Shown: positions 1-7,044 of the stretch, piece after piece
Position numbering within the stretch: the stretch's first letter is position 1
How the letters are laid out: each line of letters begins with the position of its first letter
Origin: an uncultured Mycoplasmatota bacterium
GTDB lineage: Bacteria; Bacillota_I; Bacilli_A; RF39; UBA660
Direction: 5' to 3'
Length of the DNA stretch: 8,023 nucleotides
Assembly (NCBI GenBank): GCA_900552975.1
Contig: UWSL01000070.1
Location: forward strand, 1-8,023
Position numbers and translations under genes: made by a program
Notes under the pieces: generated by a model
The model's database searches: none
Told to the model about the DNA's origin: nothing
The model's input: the letters and a program-made list of their open reading frames with translations, nothing else

Positions 1-1146
1 TTTAGGATATTTTGAAATATTTCCAGCTTTATCTTCAGTCCAAATGTTGTATTCACCAACACTTGGTACTTCATATTCTTTTTCATAAACACATTTACCA
101 TTTGAGCACAAATCAAGTGGCTTAACACTATTCGCCTTGTAGTTATCACCAGTTCCAACATATAATTTTGCCGGCCCACTACCATTGCCATCATCAGTTT
201 TAATTACAACTTTTTGATTAGCAGTTACCCATTCGGCCTTAGCAATAACAGAAGCTGTTGCTTCTTCTTTATCGATACGAACATTTACTGTTTTACTTTT
301 ACTAGAACCATCAGTTAATTTATATGTAATAGTAATATTACCATCATAAATAACATCAGCATCTATATTAAAGACGTTGTAATAACCGTCAGGATTTTCA
401 GCATAACTTGTAGTTTTTGGATTGGTATTATAAAAAGCACTTCCTGTTTTTTGTTTTTCAATACTATTTCCTTCATAATCGTATGTTATACTTACAGCAC
501 TACTATCATAAACAGAACTTGATACAATTAAGGAAACTGGTTGATTAGTCCAAGAGAATTGATTGTTACTATTTAATGTTGGGGAAGTATTAGGAACTTT
601 TTCTTTTAAAATAGCAGTAATTTTTTTATCATCTAAGGCTTGCTCAGCTAATGAGCAATTGTTGGATGATTCAATGTATTCGGTAAGAATTTCGCCATTC
701 TTGTACTTTAATTCAACTATTTTACAAATCATATTTTCATTGTTGGTTGGATTTACTATTTTTGATAAACCATTATCAGTAGATTCATCAGCTGTTAGAT
801 AACCTTCAACAACTAATTTATTTACTGAAATTGTAGTTGTTTTATCGACGTTATTTTCTCTAGCCCATTTAGCAGCGGATGTCTTTATTTGTTCAACTTT
901 TGATTCATAAGCTTTTTGCTTAGAATTTTTACTGACACCATTATATACACCAATGGCAACTACTGACAAAATACCAATTATAGCAATTACAGCAAGTAGT
1001 TCAACTAAAGTAAACCCTTTTTCTTTCGGCACCTTTTTTTTAGATGACTTTTTGGTTACTTTTTTTTCTTGAGGCTTTTTAGTAACCTTCTTTTTTACTT
1101 TCCTCTTACTACTTTGTACGACTTCATTTTCATTTGTTTTTTTCAT
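1..1146 (-). CDS. Type IV prepilin-like / pseudopilin surface protein, C-terminus cut off by window edge
   Basis: An open frame of 382 codons runs from ATG at 1146 off the left edge. Residues 1-43 are a very basic leader (18 Lys, 1 Arg). It is followed by a textbook class III (prepilin peptidase) site, G44-F45-T-L-V-E49, and a hydrophobic helix to about residue 65, so cleavage should fall between G44 and F45, with E49 as mature Glu5. Such proteins are cut and N-methylated by a PilD/ComC-type peptidase and assembled in the membrane. After the pilin helix the protein carries a possible Cys141-Cys164 pair. Two segments then open with similar Trp-containing motifs (W199-T-N-Q-P-V and W306-V-T-A-N-Q), ending near the edge in a D-K-A-G-N motif. 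They resemble the Ig-like repeats of Gram-positive surface proteins (inference). A possible second disulfide is Cys347-Cys352. The start has a GGTG ribosome site and a good promoter about 28 bases upstream. The leader is much longer than the usual 5-25 residues. The exact role (pilus, pseudopilus or adhesin) is unknown. Confidence 0.85.
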   Translation of the reverse strand, partial: MKKTNENEVVQSSKRKVKKKVTKKPQEKKVTKKSSKKKVPKEKGFTLVELLAVIAIIGILSVVAIGVYNGVSKNSKQKAYESKVEQIKTSAAKWARENNVDKTTTISVNKLVVEGYLTADESTDNGLSKIVNPTNNENMICKIVELKYKNGEILTEYIESSNNCSLAEQALDDKKITAILKEKVPNTSPTLNSNNQFSWTNQPVSLIVSSSVYDSSAVSITYDYEGNSIEKQKTGSAFYNTNPKTTSYAENPDGYYNVFNIDADVIYDGNITITYKLTDGSSKSKTVNVRIDKEEATASVIAKAEWVTANQKVVIKTDDGNGSGPAKLYVGTGDNYKANSVKPLDLCSNGKCVYEKEYEVPSVGEYNIWTEDKAGNISKYPK

Positions 1147-1173
1147 ATCATCACCATTTCTATTGTCTTATAA

Positions 1174-1202
1174 ATTATACATTATTATAGTAGATTTTTC
1201 AA
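1174..1202 (-). promoter_or_regulatory. Sigma-A promoter of the prepilin-like gene
   Basis: On the minus strand TTGAAA (1202-1197) is followed after exactly 17 bases by a perfect TATAAT (1179-1174). Transcription should start near 1167, giving a leader of about 20 bases that carries the GGTGAT ribosome site. The -35 begins directly after the T-tract of the upstream terminator. Confidence 0.75.
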
Positions 1203-1203
1203 C

Positions 1204-1226
1204 AAAAAAAAGGATTAGTATCCTTT
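1204..1226 (-). terminator. Intrinsic terminator of the deaminase gene, overlapping its stop codon
   Basis: A 7-bp stem (1226-1220 with 1215-1209, AAAGGAT type) with a 4-base loop runs straight into a minus-strand T-tract at 1210-1204. The TAA stop of the deaminase (1217-1215) lies inside the hairpin. Confidence 0.75.
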
Positions 1227-1703
1227 GATGTCTTCTAGTGATTCGTCATTTTTAATATAATCGTTTACTTCAACGTGACGATATTCATTTTCATTATCTC
1301 TAATATAAATATCTTTAATACCAGCATTTATTATCATTCTTTTGCATAATGCACATGGATTTGATTTTTCAACATATGTTCCATCATTATGATTTTTACC
1401 AACTAAGAATAGTGTTGAACCTAACATACTAGCTCGCGAAGCACTAATAATGGCATTTTGTTCAGCATGAACGCTGCGACATAATTCATAGCGTTCACCA
1501 CGAGGTACTTTTAATTTCTCACGCATACAAACTTTTAAATTGCAACAGTTTTTACGGCCACGCGGAGCTCCTACATAACCAGTTGAGATTATTTCATCAT
1601 TTTTAACAATAATAGCGCCAAAATTTCGGCGAATACAGGTGCCACGTTCAATTACTGTTTCTGCAATGTCTAAATAATAATTAATTTTGTCTCTTCTTTC
1701 CAT
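1215..1703 (-). CDS. dCMP deaminase-like zinc enzyme (ComEB / deoxycytidylate deaminase family)
   Basis: A 162-residue protein of the cytidine/deoxycytidylate deaminase superfamily. The zinc and catalytic signature is complete: H79-A-E81 (zinc ligand and proton-shuttling Glu) and P116-C117-x-x-C120 (two Cys ligands). The segment T-G-Y-V-G-A-P-R-G-R around residues 41-50, followed by N-C-C, matches the region that in dCMP deaminases contacts the nucleotide and adds the second-metal Cys cluster. By family knowledge it converts dCMP to dUMP in the cytosol, feeding thymidylate synthesis. ComEB of Bacillus is a homologue. Length is usual for the family. The ATG has a good ribosome site, AAGGTGG at 1716-1710, six bases upstream. 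The gene appears monocistronic, bounded by terminators on both sides. A riboflavin-type or tRNA-adenosine deaminase is less likely, because those have different flanking motifs. Confidence 0.88.
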   Translation of the reverse strand: MERRDKINYYLDIAETVIERGTCIRRNFGAIIVKNDEIISTGYVGAPRGRKNCCNLKVCMREKLKVPRGERYELCRSVHAEQNAIISASRASMLGSTLFLVGKNHNDGTYVEKSNPCALCKRMIINAGIKDIYIRDNENEYRHVEVNDYIKNDESLEDIKGY

Positions 1704-1720
1704 CTTTTACCACCTTTTTT

Positions 1721-1749
1721 ATTATAACAAAATTTTTTAAACTAATAAA
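1721..1749 (-). promoter_or_regulatory. Probable extended -10 promoter of the deaminase gene
   Basis: The minus strand shows TGTTATAAT (1729-1721), an extended -10 with perfect TATAAT. Only a weak -35 (TTTATT, 1749-1744) sits 17 bases upstream. Predicted initiation near 1714 would fall inside or just before the ribosome site, leaving a leader of only about 11 bases, so the call is tentative. Confidence 0.45.
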
Positions 1750-1750
1750 T

Positions 1751-1775
1751 AAAAAAAATCCTCTTTGAAGAGGAT
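1751..1775 (-). terminator. Intrinsic terminator of the zinc-ribbon protein gene
   Basis: A 7-bp stem (1775-1769 with 1764-1758, ATCCTCT/AGAGGAT) and a 4-base loop are followed on the minus strand by eight T at 1758-1751. It starts 5 bases after the TAA stop at 1783-1781. A run of T also follows the hairpin on the plus strand, so it could work in both directions. Confidence 0.8.
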
Positions 1776-1780
1776 CTTTT

Positions 1781-3649
1781 TTAATTTATTGTAGCACCAC
1801 AGCTTGGACATAAAGTTGAGTCATCTGTTATCATTGCACCACAATTGTCACAGAACCTTGTTTTATGTACTGGTTCATTAGTAGACGTTGATGATAAAGC
1901 TGGTTCTGGAGTTGAATTGATTGAAGAATTTTCGATATTTACGTTATTTTCTACATTTGGAGTTGCAGGAGCAATAATATTAGTTGCTGGTTCTTCTGTA
2001 ACTGGTTGAGTTCCAGCTGCTGCTACTGGTTCTGTTGGAACTTCAGTAACACTAGCAACTGGTGATACTTCTTCATTAACTGGAGTTGTATTGGTTGCTG
2101 ATTGAACAGGTTCTTCAGGCATGCCTACAACCGGTGCTTCAATTATTGGCGTACTTTCTGGTTGAACTATTGTTGATGCTTTTTCAACCGGTGTCACTGG
2201 CTCTATAATCCCATGAACTGATTCTTCGGTATTTGTAGTAGAGTTTTCTTGATTTGGAGCTGGAGATACTTCAACCGGAATTTCTGGAGAAGTTGGAGTT
2301 ATTGGTGAATTAGTTTGAGGAGAAGTAGCGATATTAGCTGTATTTTCACTACTTATATTAGTTATTTCTGGAGAGGTTGAACTTGGAATTTCTGTTTGAG
2401 ATATACAATCTTCAGTATTTGTTGGTGTTATTGTTACGGGTTCAACAACAGAGTTTGTTACTTCTCTACTTTGTGAATTAGGTTCAGCAGAAATTGGTGT
2501 GTTTTCTACAACATTATTTTCAAGAGGTGCTATTACGTCTTGATTCGTACTATCTGTTTGTATAGTTGGCTCTTCAATAGGAGTTGGAGTTGGTTCTTCT
2601 ACTGGAATAGCTGGCTCTGCTACAGTATTTAATTCTGGTTGAATACTATTTTCATTAGTTGTCACTTCTGAAGCCATTTCGTTTACTGATGGATTTTCTA
2701 CTGGGATTGAAACTGGTTCAACTATTGGAGATGTCGTTTGTTCTTCAGTTGGTGTGGCTGTAATTGTAATTTGCTCTTCGGGTGCTGGAACAATATTTTC
2801 AGGAGGTTGATTTGGAGTCATAGTTGGTAATTCTTGCTCTTCTTCTTTAATAGTGTTTCCAACAATATTAGTTATTTCATCTTCTTTATTTTGACCGCCC
2901 TCAAAAATTTCTTCTGGGTTAACGTTTAAAGCTATTTGTTGTTCAACAATTGGTTTAGGATTATCTATCAAAGCTGCGGTATCTTCAACAGCTGGGATAA
3001 TATCTGTAGCATTTTGGCGTTCAAAGTCTAAATTTGAACTTTCTTCGGGTGTTAAAGAAGGATCAATTATTGGGGCTATTGTTCCACTTTCATTGATTGT
3101 TTCTTTAGGAAGAGGTTCATGAACTGCAGGAGTTGGAGCTACCATATTTGAATTATCAACTGGAGTTGGAGCTGGTTGTTGAATCAAATCAGCTGGTGTT
3201 GCATTAAAAATATTATCAAAATTAGGTGCTGTTGCTTCAACTGGAGCTTGTGGAGTTTGATCAAATGTAGGAGTCGTTTGTGATTCCATAAAAGGATTAT
3301 TTTCCAACATATTAGTCGTATTTATCCCCATAGATACATTAGCAGTTGTTGGTTGCTCTTGTGGCATTACAGGAGCTATTGGAGCTTGATTATTTATTGG
3401 AGCAGCGATATTCTGACCAGCTGGCATAATAGGTTGAACATTTTGAATATTAGGAGCTACTGGTTCGTTATTTGGCACTTGAGTTACATTTGGAGTAACT
3501 GGAACTGTTGGAGCCATAGCGACTGGAGCTGTTGGATCTGCTATTTGTGCTGGAGCCACTTGTGTTACAGGAGTACTTTGTTCTGCTGGTGTTGGAGTTG
3601 GGGCAATTTCTTTATTTTCTTTCTTTTTAAACATATCTAGAATTCCCAC
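1781..3649 (-). CDS. Acidic Pro/Thr/Glu/Asn-rich disordered protein with C-terminal zinc ribbon
   Basis: I do not recognise this 622-residue protein beyond its parts. Numbering is from GTG at 3649. The N-terminus G-I-L-D-M-F-K-K-K is a short basic amphipathic start. About 570 residues of low-complexity sequence follow, dominated by P, T, E, N, S, V, I and A with recurring E-P-V, T-P and E-E-P units. I find no Trp or Tyr and few basic residues, and no signal peptide or membrane helix, so it is probably cytosolic and disordered. The last 25 residues form a zinc ribbon: C600-x-x-C603 and C614-x-x-C617. Start choice: GTG 3649 has AAGGATG (3664-3658) with 8-base spacing and gives the common M-G-I-L-D-x-F-K-K-K beginning. 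GTG 3658 and ATG 3634 are in-frame alternatives. It has its own promoter and terminator. A scaffold or interaction role is a guess only. Confidence 0.8.
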   Translation of the reverse strand: MGILDMFKKKENKEIAPTPTPAEQSTPVTQVAPAQIADPTAPVAMAPTVPVTPNVTQVPNNEPVAPNIQNVQPIMPAGQNIAAPINNQAPIAPVMPQEQPTTANVSMGINTTNMLENNPFMESQTTPTFDQTPQAPVEATAPNFDNIFNATPADLIQQPAPTPVDNSNMVAPTPAVHEPLPKETINESGTIAPIIDPSLTPEESSNLDFERQNATDIIPAVEDTAALIDNPKPIVEQQIALNVNPEEIFEGGQNKEDEITNIVGNTIKEEEQELPTMTPNQPPENIVPAPEEQITITATPTEEQTTSPIVEPVSIPVENPSVNEMASEVTTNENSIQPELNTVAEPAIPVEEPTPTPIEEPTIQTDSTNQDVIAPLENNVVENTPISAEPNSQSREVTNSVVEPVTITPTNTEDCISQTEIPSSTSPEITNISSENTANIATSPQTNSPITPTSPEIPVEVSPAPNQENSTTNTEESVHGIIEPVTPVEKASTIVQPESTPIIEAPVVGMPEEPVQSATNTTPVNEEVSPVASVTEVPTEPVAAAGTQPVTEEPATNIIAPATPNVENNVNIENSSINSTPEPALSSTSTNEPVHKTRFCDNCGAMITDDSTLCPSCGATIN

Positions 3650-3655
3650 GGGAAT
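3642..3655. repeat. Short palindrome over the candidate start codon of the zinc-ribbon gene
   Basis: The plus strand reads ATTCCC-AC-GGGAAT, perfect 6-base arms around two bases. It covers GTG 3649-3647 and lies between the AAGGATG ribosome site and ATG 3634. It could be a dimeric-repressor site or a small mRNA hairpin affecting start choice. Nothing in the sequence decides between these. Confidence 0.5.
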
Positions 3656-3690
3656 CACATCCTTATCTCTATTTTTACTATTCTTTTATT

Positions 3691-3718
3691 ATTATAACAT
3701 AAAAAAAAGGTTTTTAAA
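3691..3718 (-). promoter_or_regulatory. Extended -10 promoter of the zinc-ribbon gene
   Basis: The minus strand has TGTTATAAT (3699-3691), an extended -10. A weak TTTAAA -35 (3718-3713) lies 16 bases upstream, inside the serS terminator. Initiation near 3684 would give a leader of about 35 bases to GTG 3649. Confidence 0.6.
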
Positions 3719-3726
3719 CCTTTTTT
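3701..3726 (-). terminator. Intrinsic terminator of the HD-proS-serS operon
   Basis: The minus strand shows A6-GGTT, a 4-base loop, then AACC-T8. The stem is up to 10 bp (3726-3717 with 3712-3703), and the T-tract runs at 3708-3701. It starts 25 bases after the serS stop. Its symmetry suggests it may also act on the plus strand. Confidence 0.78.
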
Positions 3727-3750
3727 ACATTTATCATGACATCTACTCTC

Positions 3751-5037
3751 TTATTTAGTAGGAATTATCTTTTCTTTACCACCCATATATGGTTGTAATA
3801 CTTTTGGTATTTTTATTGAGCCATCTTCTTGGTAGTTATTTTCGATTAATGCAATTAGTCCTCTTGGAGTGGCTACTACTGTATTATTTAAAGTATGTAA
3901 ATAATACGTTCCCTTTTCACCTTTAGCACGAATACCTAAACGACGAGCTTGAGCATCTCCTAAAGTTGAACAACTACCTACTTCAAAATAACTTTTTTGA
4001 CGTGGACTCCAAGCTTCGATATCGCATGATTTAACTTTCAAATCAGCTAAATCTCCACTACAGCATTCTAGTTGTCTAACTGGAATATCCCAACTACGGA
4101 ATAATTTAACAGTTAGTTGCCACATTTTTTCATACCATTCCATTGAGTCTTCTGGTTCACAAATAATAATCATTTCTTGTTTTTCAAATTGATGAACACG
4201 ATATAGTCCACGTTCTTCTAATCCATGTGAGCCACCCTCTTTACGGAAACAAGGTGAATATGAAGTCATGTTAATTGGTAAAGACTCTTTTTTTATTATT
4301 TGATCCTTGAATTTACCTATCATACTATGTTCTGATGTTCCGATTAAATATAAGTCTTCGCCCTCTATTTTATACATCATAGCTTCCATTTCAGGGAATG
4401 ACATAACTCCTGTTACAACATCACTATGAATCATGAATGGTGGAATAGCATATGTAAAACCAGCATCAATCATGAAATCACGAGCACATGCTAACATTGC
4501 TTCATGTAGACGAGCTATATCTCCTAAAAGATAATAAAATCCCTCACCACTTGTGCGACCAGCGGCTTCTTTGTCCATACCATTAACACGAGCAATAATA
4601 TCGGCATGATGAGGTATTTCATAACTTGGAACAAATGGTTCACCAAATTTTTGAACTTCAACGTTTTCAGAGTCGTCTTTACCAATAGGAACAGAAGGAT
4701 CCATAATATTTGGAATAACCATCATACGATCTTTAATTTCTTTAGTTAATTTTTCTTGTTCTTCTTCTAAAGACGTAATATCTTGAGCCATTTTGGCTAT
4801 TTCTTCTTTAATTTTATTGGCTTCATCAATTTTTTTATCTTTCATTAGCTTGCCAATTTCACCACTCATCTTATTTTTTTGAGCTTTTAGGCCGTCAGCT
4901 TTAGTTTGTACTTCACGAACTTTTTTATCCATTTCGTATACTTCATCAACTAATGGAATTTTTTCATCTTGAAATTTTTTCTTAATATTTTCTTTTACTA
5001 AATCTCTATTTTCTCTTATTAATTTAATATCTATCAT
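3751..5037 (-). CDS. serS: Seryl-tRNA synthetase
   Basis: A class II aminoacyl-tRNA synthetase of 428 residues, the usual bacterial length, which charges tRNA-Ser with serine using ATP in the cytosol. Residues about 30-105 are a Lys/Glu-rich antiparallel coiled-coil arm that grips the long variable arm of tRNA-Ser. They are followed by the linker P-S-V-P-I-G-K at 114-120. The catalytic core shows T-S-E-H (234-237), motif 2 starting F264-R265-K-E with R276 and R280 before V-H-Q-F-E, the segment E-V-G-S-C-S at 352-357, and motif 3 with L-N-N-T-V-V-A-T-P-R392. Versions of these motifs with H-T-L-N-N-T and S-G-D-L-A-D-L-K-V-K-S recall archaeal-type bacterial-fold SerRS more than the Bacillus enzyme (from memory, not searched). 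It is the last gene of the operon, 15 bases after proS, with ribosome site AGAGGT (5050-5045) seven bases before ATG. It is probably under the Ser-type T-box upstream of the operon. Confidence 0.97.
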   Translation of the reverse strand: MIDIKLIRENRDLVKENIKKKFQDEKIPLVDEVYEMDKKVREVQTKADGLKAQKNKMSGEIGKLMKDKKIDEANKIKEEIAKMAQDITSLEEEQEKLTKEIKDRMMVIPNIMDPSVPIGKDDSENVEVQKFGEPFVPSYEIPHHADIIARVNGMDKEAAGRTSGEGFYYLLGDIARLHEAMLACARDFMIDAGFTYAIPPFMIHSDVVTGVMSFPEMEAMMYKIEGEDLYLIGTSEHSMIGKFKDQIIKKESLPINMTSYSPCFRKEGGSHGLEERGLYRVHQFEKQEMIIICEPEDSMEWYEKMWQLTVKLFRSWDIPVRQLECCSGDLADLKVKSCDIEAWSPRQKSYFEVGSCSTLGDAQARRLGIRAKGEKGTYYLHTLNNTVVATPRGLIALIENNYQEDGSIKIPKVLQPYMGGKEKIIPTK

Positions 5038-5052
5038 AAGTATTACCTCTTT

Positions 5053-6474
5053 CTAATATTGTTTACCAAAATATATTTTAGTAATGGCTTTTTTTCCACA
5101 GCATATACAATTGCCATCCGGTTCATTATTTTCTAATGGAATGCAACGCGACTTTAAACCTAAGTCGTCTTTAATTTTATTTTCACAAGCAACATCACCA
5201 CACCAGTTAACGAAACCAAAACCGCCATGTTTTTCAGACATTTCTTTTAACTCTTCATAAGTATTTAAGTTATAAATCATGCTATCACGACGTTTTAGAG
5301 CACGATTGTATAGATTGTTTTGAATATCTGTTAATAAATCTTTAACAGTTGATAAAACATCATTTTTGGCAATATTAATTTTTTCTAAAGTATCTCTTCT
5401 TACCAAAGTCACATGATTTTGTTCCAAATCTCTTGGACCAACTTCAATTCTTATTGGATAACCTTTAACTTCAGCATTAGCAAATTTGTATCCTGGTGAT
5501 TTGTCCGAATTATCTACGATGTAAGTTATTTCTTCTTTTTCTAAAATTGCCGTTAAGTTATTAATTGTTTCTTGAACTATTGGAGTATCTTTAATAGGAA
5601 TTATGACTACTTTAATTGGTGCTATCTTAGGTGGTAGGACAAGACCGCTATCATCACTATGTGTCATAATTAAGCCACCAATCATTCTAGTTGTACTGCC
5701 CCACGATGTTTGATATGGGGTTATTAATTGATTATCTTGACTCAAGTATTTTATGTCAAAAGCTTTAGCAAAGTTTTGACCGAAGTAGTGACTTGTTCCA
5801 TTTTGTAAAGCTACGCCATCATACATCATAGCTTCAATTGTATAGGTTTCTTCGGCGCCAGCAAATTTTTCTTTATCAGTTTTTTTACCAACAATTACTG
5901 GTAAAGCTAAATAATTACGTTGGAAGTCTTCGTACACTTTTAACATGCGCATTGTTTCAGCTTTGGCTTCCTCTGCCGTTGCATGCATAGTGTGTCCTTC
6001 TTGCCATAAAATTTCACGACTTCTTAGGAAAGGACGTGTTGTTTTTTCCCATCTAACAATAGTACACCATTGGTTATATAAAATTGGTAAATCTCGGTAA
6101 GATTTTATAATTTTTTTAAAATGTTCACAAAATAAAGTCTCACTAGTAGGTCTAACACACATTTTTTCTTCTAATTTTTCATTACCACCTTGAGTTACCC
6201 AAGCTACTTCTGGAGCAAATCCTTCAACATGATCTTTTTCAACTTGAAGAAGAGATTCAGGAATAAACATAGGCATTTGAACATTTTGATGACCAAGTTT
6301 TTTAAATTCTTTATCTAGAACATTAACCATATTTTCCCATATAGCATATCCATATGGTCTAATAATCATGCTACCTTTAACTGAAGAATAATCAACTAGG
6401 TCTGCTACTTTTATAATATCTGTATACCATTTAGCAAAATCTTCGTCTCTTTTAGTTATTTTTTCATTACTCAT
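5053..6474 (-). CDS. proS: Prolyl-tRNA synthetase, archaeal/eukaryote-like form with C-terminal zinc site
   Basis: A 473-residue class II synthetase that charges tRNA-Pro. Visible elements in order: R-P-T-S-E (108-112), motif 2 from R141-W-E to F-L-R-S-R-E and W-Q-E-G-H161, the segment G-T-S-H-Y-F-G-Q (226-233), motif 3 around R263 with M-I-G-G and H272-S-D-D-S-G-L-V-L-P-P, an anticodon-binding domain from about 287 to 390, and a C-terminal domain with Cys425, Cys430, Cys456 and Cys459 spaced as in the zinc site of the short ProRS type. The chain ends in Tyr, as is typical of that type. There is no editing (INS) insertion between motifs 2 and 3, so this is not the long Bacillus/E. coli form. 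Short forms also occur in mycoplasmas and other bacteria. Its ATG overlaps the end of the HD gene by 8 bases, and its ribosome site AAAGGAA (6489-6483) lies inside that gene, which suggests translational coupling. Stop codon is TAG. Confidence 0.96.
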   Translation of the reverse strand: MSNEKITKRDEDFAKWYTDIIKVADLVDYSSVKGSMIIRPYGYAIWENMVNVLDKEFKKLGHQNVQMPMFIPESLLQVEKDHVEGFAPEVAWVTQGGNEKLEEKMCVRPTSETLFCEHFKKIIKSYRDLPILYNQWCTIVRWEKTTRPFLRSREILWQEGHTMHATAEEAKAETMRMLKVYEDFQRNYLALPVIVGKKTDKEKFAGAEETYTIEAMMYDGVALQNGTSHYFGQNFAKAFDIKYLSQDNQLITPYQTSWGSTTRMIGGLIMTHSDDSGLVLPPKIAPIKVVIIPIKDTPIVQETINNLTAILEKEEITYIVDNSDKSPGYKFANAEVKGYPIRIEVGPRDLEQNHVTLVRRDTLEKINIAKNDVLSTVKDLLTDIQNNLYNRALKRRDSMIYNLNTYEELKEMSEKHGGFGFVNWCGDVACENKIKDDLGLKSRCIPLENNEPDGNCICCGKKAITKIYFGKQY

Positions 6475-6982
6475 ATAAACAATTCCTTTCTTGGAGATAA
6501 TTCTTTATTCTATCTAATTCCAAAGTATATTTTTTTAGAAGTCTAGTTTGCTCTTCTTGTTTTAATTTATCTAATCTTTCAGGATCAAGATTATCTGTCA
6601 TATCCGAATACTTTAATTTGATTGCTTCAAGATTATTGTTTGATAAAATTTTTGTTATATATTCATGATAAGTTGTTTTGGGATAATCTTTTCTCGTTAC
6701 AATATTAACAATTTCTACAATATTTTCAGTAAATCCTAATTCTAATAAATCATTTAAAGTAAATCCTTTGATGTCTTCAATAGTATCATGTAATAAACCA
6801 GCAACTTTTGTTTCGGTATTTTTTAACTTTTGGCTAACTCTAAGCAAATGATTAATATATGGTTGGCCAGCTTTGTCATAATGATCAACAAATAAAATTT
6901 CAACTAATTTATATGCTTTATCATATAGATTAGAAATTTTTTTTATTTCTTTTATTTCTTTGGTGTTTAAATAGTTTTTCAT
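6467..6982 (-). CDS. Small HD-domain hydrolase, probable (p)ppGpp hydrolase-like (HD_4 / SpoT-type)
   Basis: A 171-residue single-domain HD protein. Metal and active-site residues of the RelA/SpoT hydrolase-like HD_4 family are present: D36-K-A-G-Q-P-Y-I-N-H45, the hallmark L-L-H65-D66-T-I-E69-D70, and a downstream D127-x-x-D-N131. By family knowledge such proteins are manganese-dependent pyrophosphohydrolases. Some act on ppGpp or related nucleotides, but the substrate here is unproven. No synthetase, TGS or ACT domain is present, so this would be a hydrolase-only small alarmone enzyme. D36 takes the place of the Arg found in long RelA/SpoT proteins; I recall D-K-A-G as usual in the short family. 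It is the first gene behind the T-box, with strong ribosome site GGAGG (6991-6987) four bases before ATG. Its end overlaps proS by 8 bases, so the two are very likely co-translated. Confidence 0.85.
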   Translation of the reverse strand: MKNYLNTKEIKEIKKISNLYDKAYKLVEILFVDHYDKAGQPYINHLLRVSQKLKNTETKVAGLLHDTIEDIKGFTLNDLLELGFTENIVEIVNIVTRKDYPKTTYHEYITKILSNNNLEAIKLKYSDMTDNLDPERLDKLKQEEQTRLLKKYTLELDRIKNYLQERNCLYE

Positions 6983-6995
6983 CTTTCCTCCACAT

Positions 6996-7044
6996 AAAAA
7001 GGATGATACCTAAGGAGTGCTTAAAGCACGGTACCATCCTTTTT
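6996..7044 (-). terminator. Conditional terminator of the T-box
   Basis: The strand 7044-7030 (A5-GGATGGTACC) pairs with 7010-6996 (GGTATCATCC-T5) over 15 positions with a single G-U wobble, burying the T-box bulge. It is mutually exclusive with the antiterminator. The T-tract is only five bases, and the ribosome site of the next gene begins five bases later. Confidence 0.88.

Noticed and set aside
563..802. Plus-strand open frame of 79 codons
   Set aside because: It lies wholly inside the minus-strand prepilin-like gene, has no ribosome site or protein-like pattern, and is a shadow frame.
3353..3640. Plus-strand open frame of 95 codons, very rich in Trp and Ser
   Set aside because: It is the antisense reading of the Pro/Thr/Ala-rich zinc-ribbon gene; its odd composition is a by-product of that repetitive coding.
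1781..3649. DNA-level tandem repeats or CRISPR-like array inside the zinc-ribbon gene
   Set aside because: The repetition is at the amino-acid composition level (E-P-V, T-P units); no regular repeat length or conserved spacer structure is seen.
3655..3660. ATG immediately followed by TGA just after the AAGG of a ribosome site (minus strand 3660-3655), a start-stop minimal ORF
   Set aside because: The ATG overlaps the ribosome site used by GTG 3649 and lies too close to it to be used; most likely chance.
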